Assembly: GCA_002298545.1 (NCBI GenBank) | Contig: DBKQ01000120.1 | Span: 1-5,844 of the forward strand | Direction of reading: 5' to 3' | Source: Prevotella sp. UBA746 | GTDB taxonomy: Bacteria > Bacteroidota > Bacteroidia > Bacteroidales > Bacteroidaceae | DNA length: 5,844 nucleotides | Part shown: piece by piece, positions 5,586 through 5,844 of the stretch | How positions within the stretch are numbered: position 1 is the first letter of the stretch | Layout: every line of letters starts with the position of its first letter | The notes under the pieces: generated by a model | What the model was told of the DNA's origin: nothing | What the model saw: only the letters and a program-made list of their open reading frames with translations | Databases searched by the model: none | Translations under genes and position numbers: made by a program

Positions 5586-5736
5586 ATCTTCCCCTCCCCC
5601 GCCTCCCCCTCCGGGGGCGGAGCAGTTACCCTTAATTGCTGTAAACTTAAATCTTTACAGTTACCATCAATTTTAAATCTTTACAGTTACCATCAATTGC
5701 CGTAAACTTACATCTTTATCATTACTAAATCAGTAT
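5586..5736 (+). repeat. Dispersed C-rich/AT-tail repeat, copy 3 (expanded)
   Basis: Bases 5586-5630 are identical to 185-229 of copy 1, and TTAATTGC (5632-5639) continues the match after one change. The tail ends in CATTACTAAATCAGTATCATT, similar to copy 1 at 262-281. The tail is longer because of an internal duplication. The left inverted-repeat end seen in copies 1 and 2 is missing, so this copy may be truncated near the kduI terminator. Confidence 0.82.
5647..5698 (+). repeat. 26-bp perfect tandem duplication inside copy 3
   Basis: The 26 bases 5647-5672 are repeated exactly at 5673-5698. They contain the phrase CTTTACAGTTACCATCAATT. A looser repeat of about 60 bases, AATTGCyGTAAACTTAmATCTTTA, begins at 5634 and 5695. 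This explains why copy 3 is about 45 bases longer than copies 1 and 2, and looks like slippage or unequal recombination. Confidence 0.88.
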
Positions 5737-5742
5737 CATTAC

Positions 5743-5811
5743 TAAATTTACCAATAAATATCTCAGTGTTTAGCAGAAATAGTAACTGCTCCGCCCCTGA
5801 AAAATCCGATT
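5743..5811 (-). repeat. Shortened reverse copy 4 of the dispersed repeat
   Basis: GTAACTGCTCCGCCCC (5782-5797) is the exact reverse complement of GGGGCGGAGCAGTTAC in copies 1 and 3 (5614-5629), then the G-rich part is absent and AAAATCCGATT (5801-5811) follows, resembling the element end TAAATCmGAAA. The bases before it (ATTTACCAATAAATAT from about 5745) resemble copy 2 at 2529-2546. This looks like a deletion derivative facing copy 3. Outer boundaries are approximate. Confidence 0.62.
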
Positions 5812-5819
5812 AAGCGAGA

Positions 5820-5843
5820 GAAGAACAAGCTTGTTTGTTCTTC
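5820..5843. terminator. Hairpin at the window edge, possible terminator
   Basis: GAAGAACAA (5820-5828) pairs with TTGTTCTTC (5835-5843) over 9 bp around a 6-base loop. The sequence is cut off one base later, so any T-run cannot be seen. It may end transcription of a gene lying to the right and read leftward, or be a general structure. Confidence 0.4.
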
Positions 5844-5844
5844 C

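Larger units (their letters stand above)
5479..5844. other. 3' intergenic region, no supported gene
   Basis: After the kduI stop comes a small hairpin (AGCCT 5488-5492, loop GATT, AGGCT 5497-5501), the operon terminator, then a cluster of repeats: copies 3 and 4 of the dispersed element facing each other with a 26-bp tandem duplication in between, and a hairpin at the very end. No coding region is seen on either strand. Confidence 0.7.

Overview
The window looks like chromosomal DNA of a Bacteroidetes bacterium, most likely Prevotella-like. The signs are two promoters of the Bacteroidetes type (TTTG, a 20-base spacer, then TAnnTTTG or a near match), A-rich leaders without Shine-Dalgarno sequences, exported proteins of unknown function, and a KduI that carries a signal peptide. 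All genes lie on the + strand, in two operons separated by repeat-rich intergenic DNA.

Region 1-808 has no gene that can be supported. It holds copy 1 of a dispersed, roughly 105-base repeat with one C-rich strand (172-278), a degenerate opposite-facing trace (329-344), a perfectly periodic five-copy 21-bp array of near-palindromes (397-497), and a promoter (628-659) followed by a leader of about 140 bases. Operon A (809-2502) encodes two secreted or cell-envelope proteins of unknown function. The first (385 aa) has a polyserine linker and two copies of a putative beta-sandwich domain. The second (172 aa) has one copy. A strong hairpin with a UUCG tetraloop (2637-2684) follows, after copy 2 of the repeat in reverse orientation (2523-2626).

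Operon B (2804-5478) starts from a near-perfect promoter (2720-2751). It encodes a galactitol-type PTS EIIC permease, a 69-aa two-helix membrane protein overlapping it by 8 bases, a previously unlisted 36-aa single-helix protein, and a 318-aa KduI. KduI is the 5-keto-4-deoxyuronate isomerase of pectin and glycosaminoglycan uronate breakdown. It has all four expected metal ligands and an apparent signal peptide, which would place it in the periplasm. No EIIA, EIIB, HPr or EI gene is in the window. The working inference is that the permease carries a uronate-derived keto sugar linked to the KduI reaction, with the two mini membrane proteins as accessory parts. An intrinsic terminator (5512-5557) closes the operon.

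The 3' intergenic region (5479-5844) has copy 3 of the repeat, a 26-bp tandem duplication, a shortened opposite-facing copy 4, and a hairpin cut by the window edge. The most unusual items are the dispersed repeat family, the 21-bp array, and the compact operon joining an orphan EIIC, two mini-proteins and an exported KduI.
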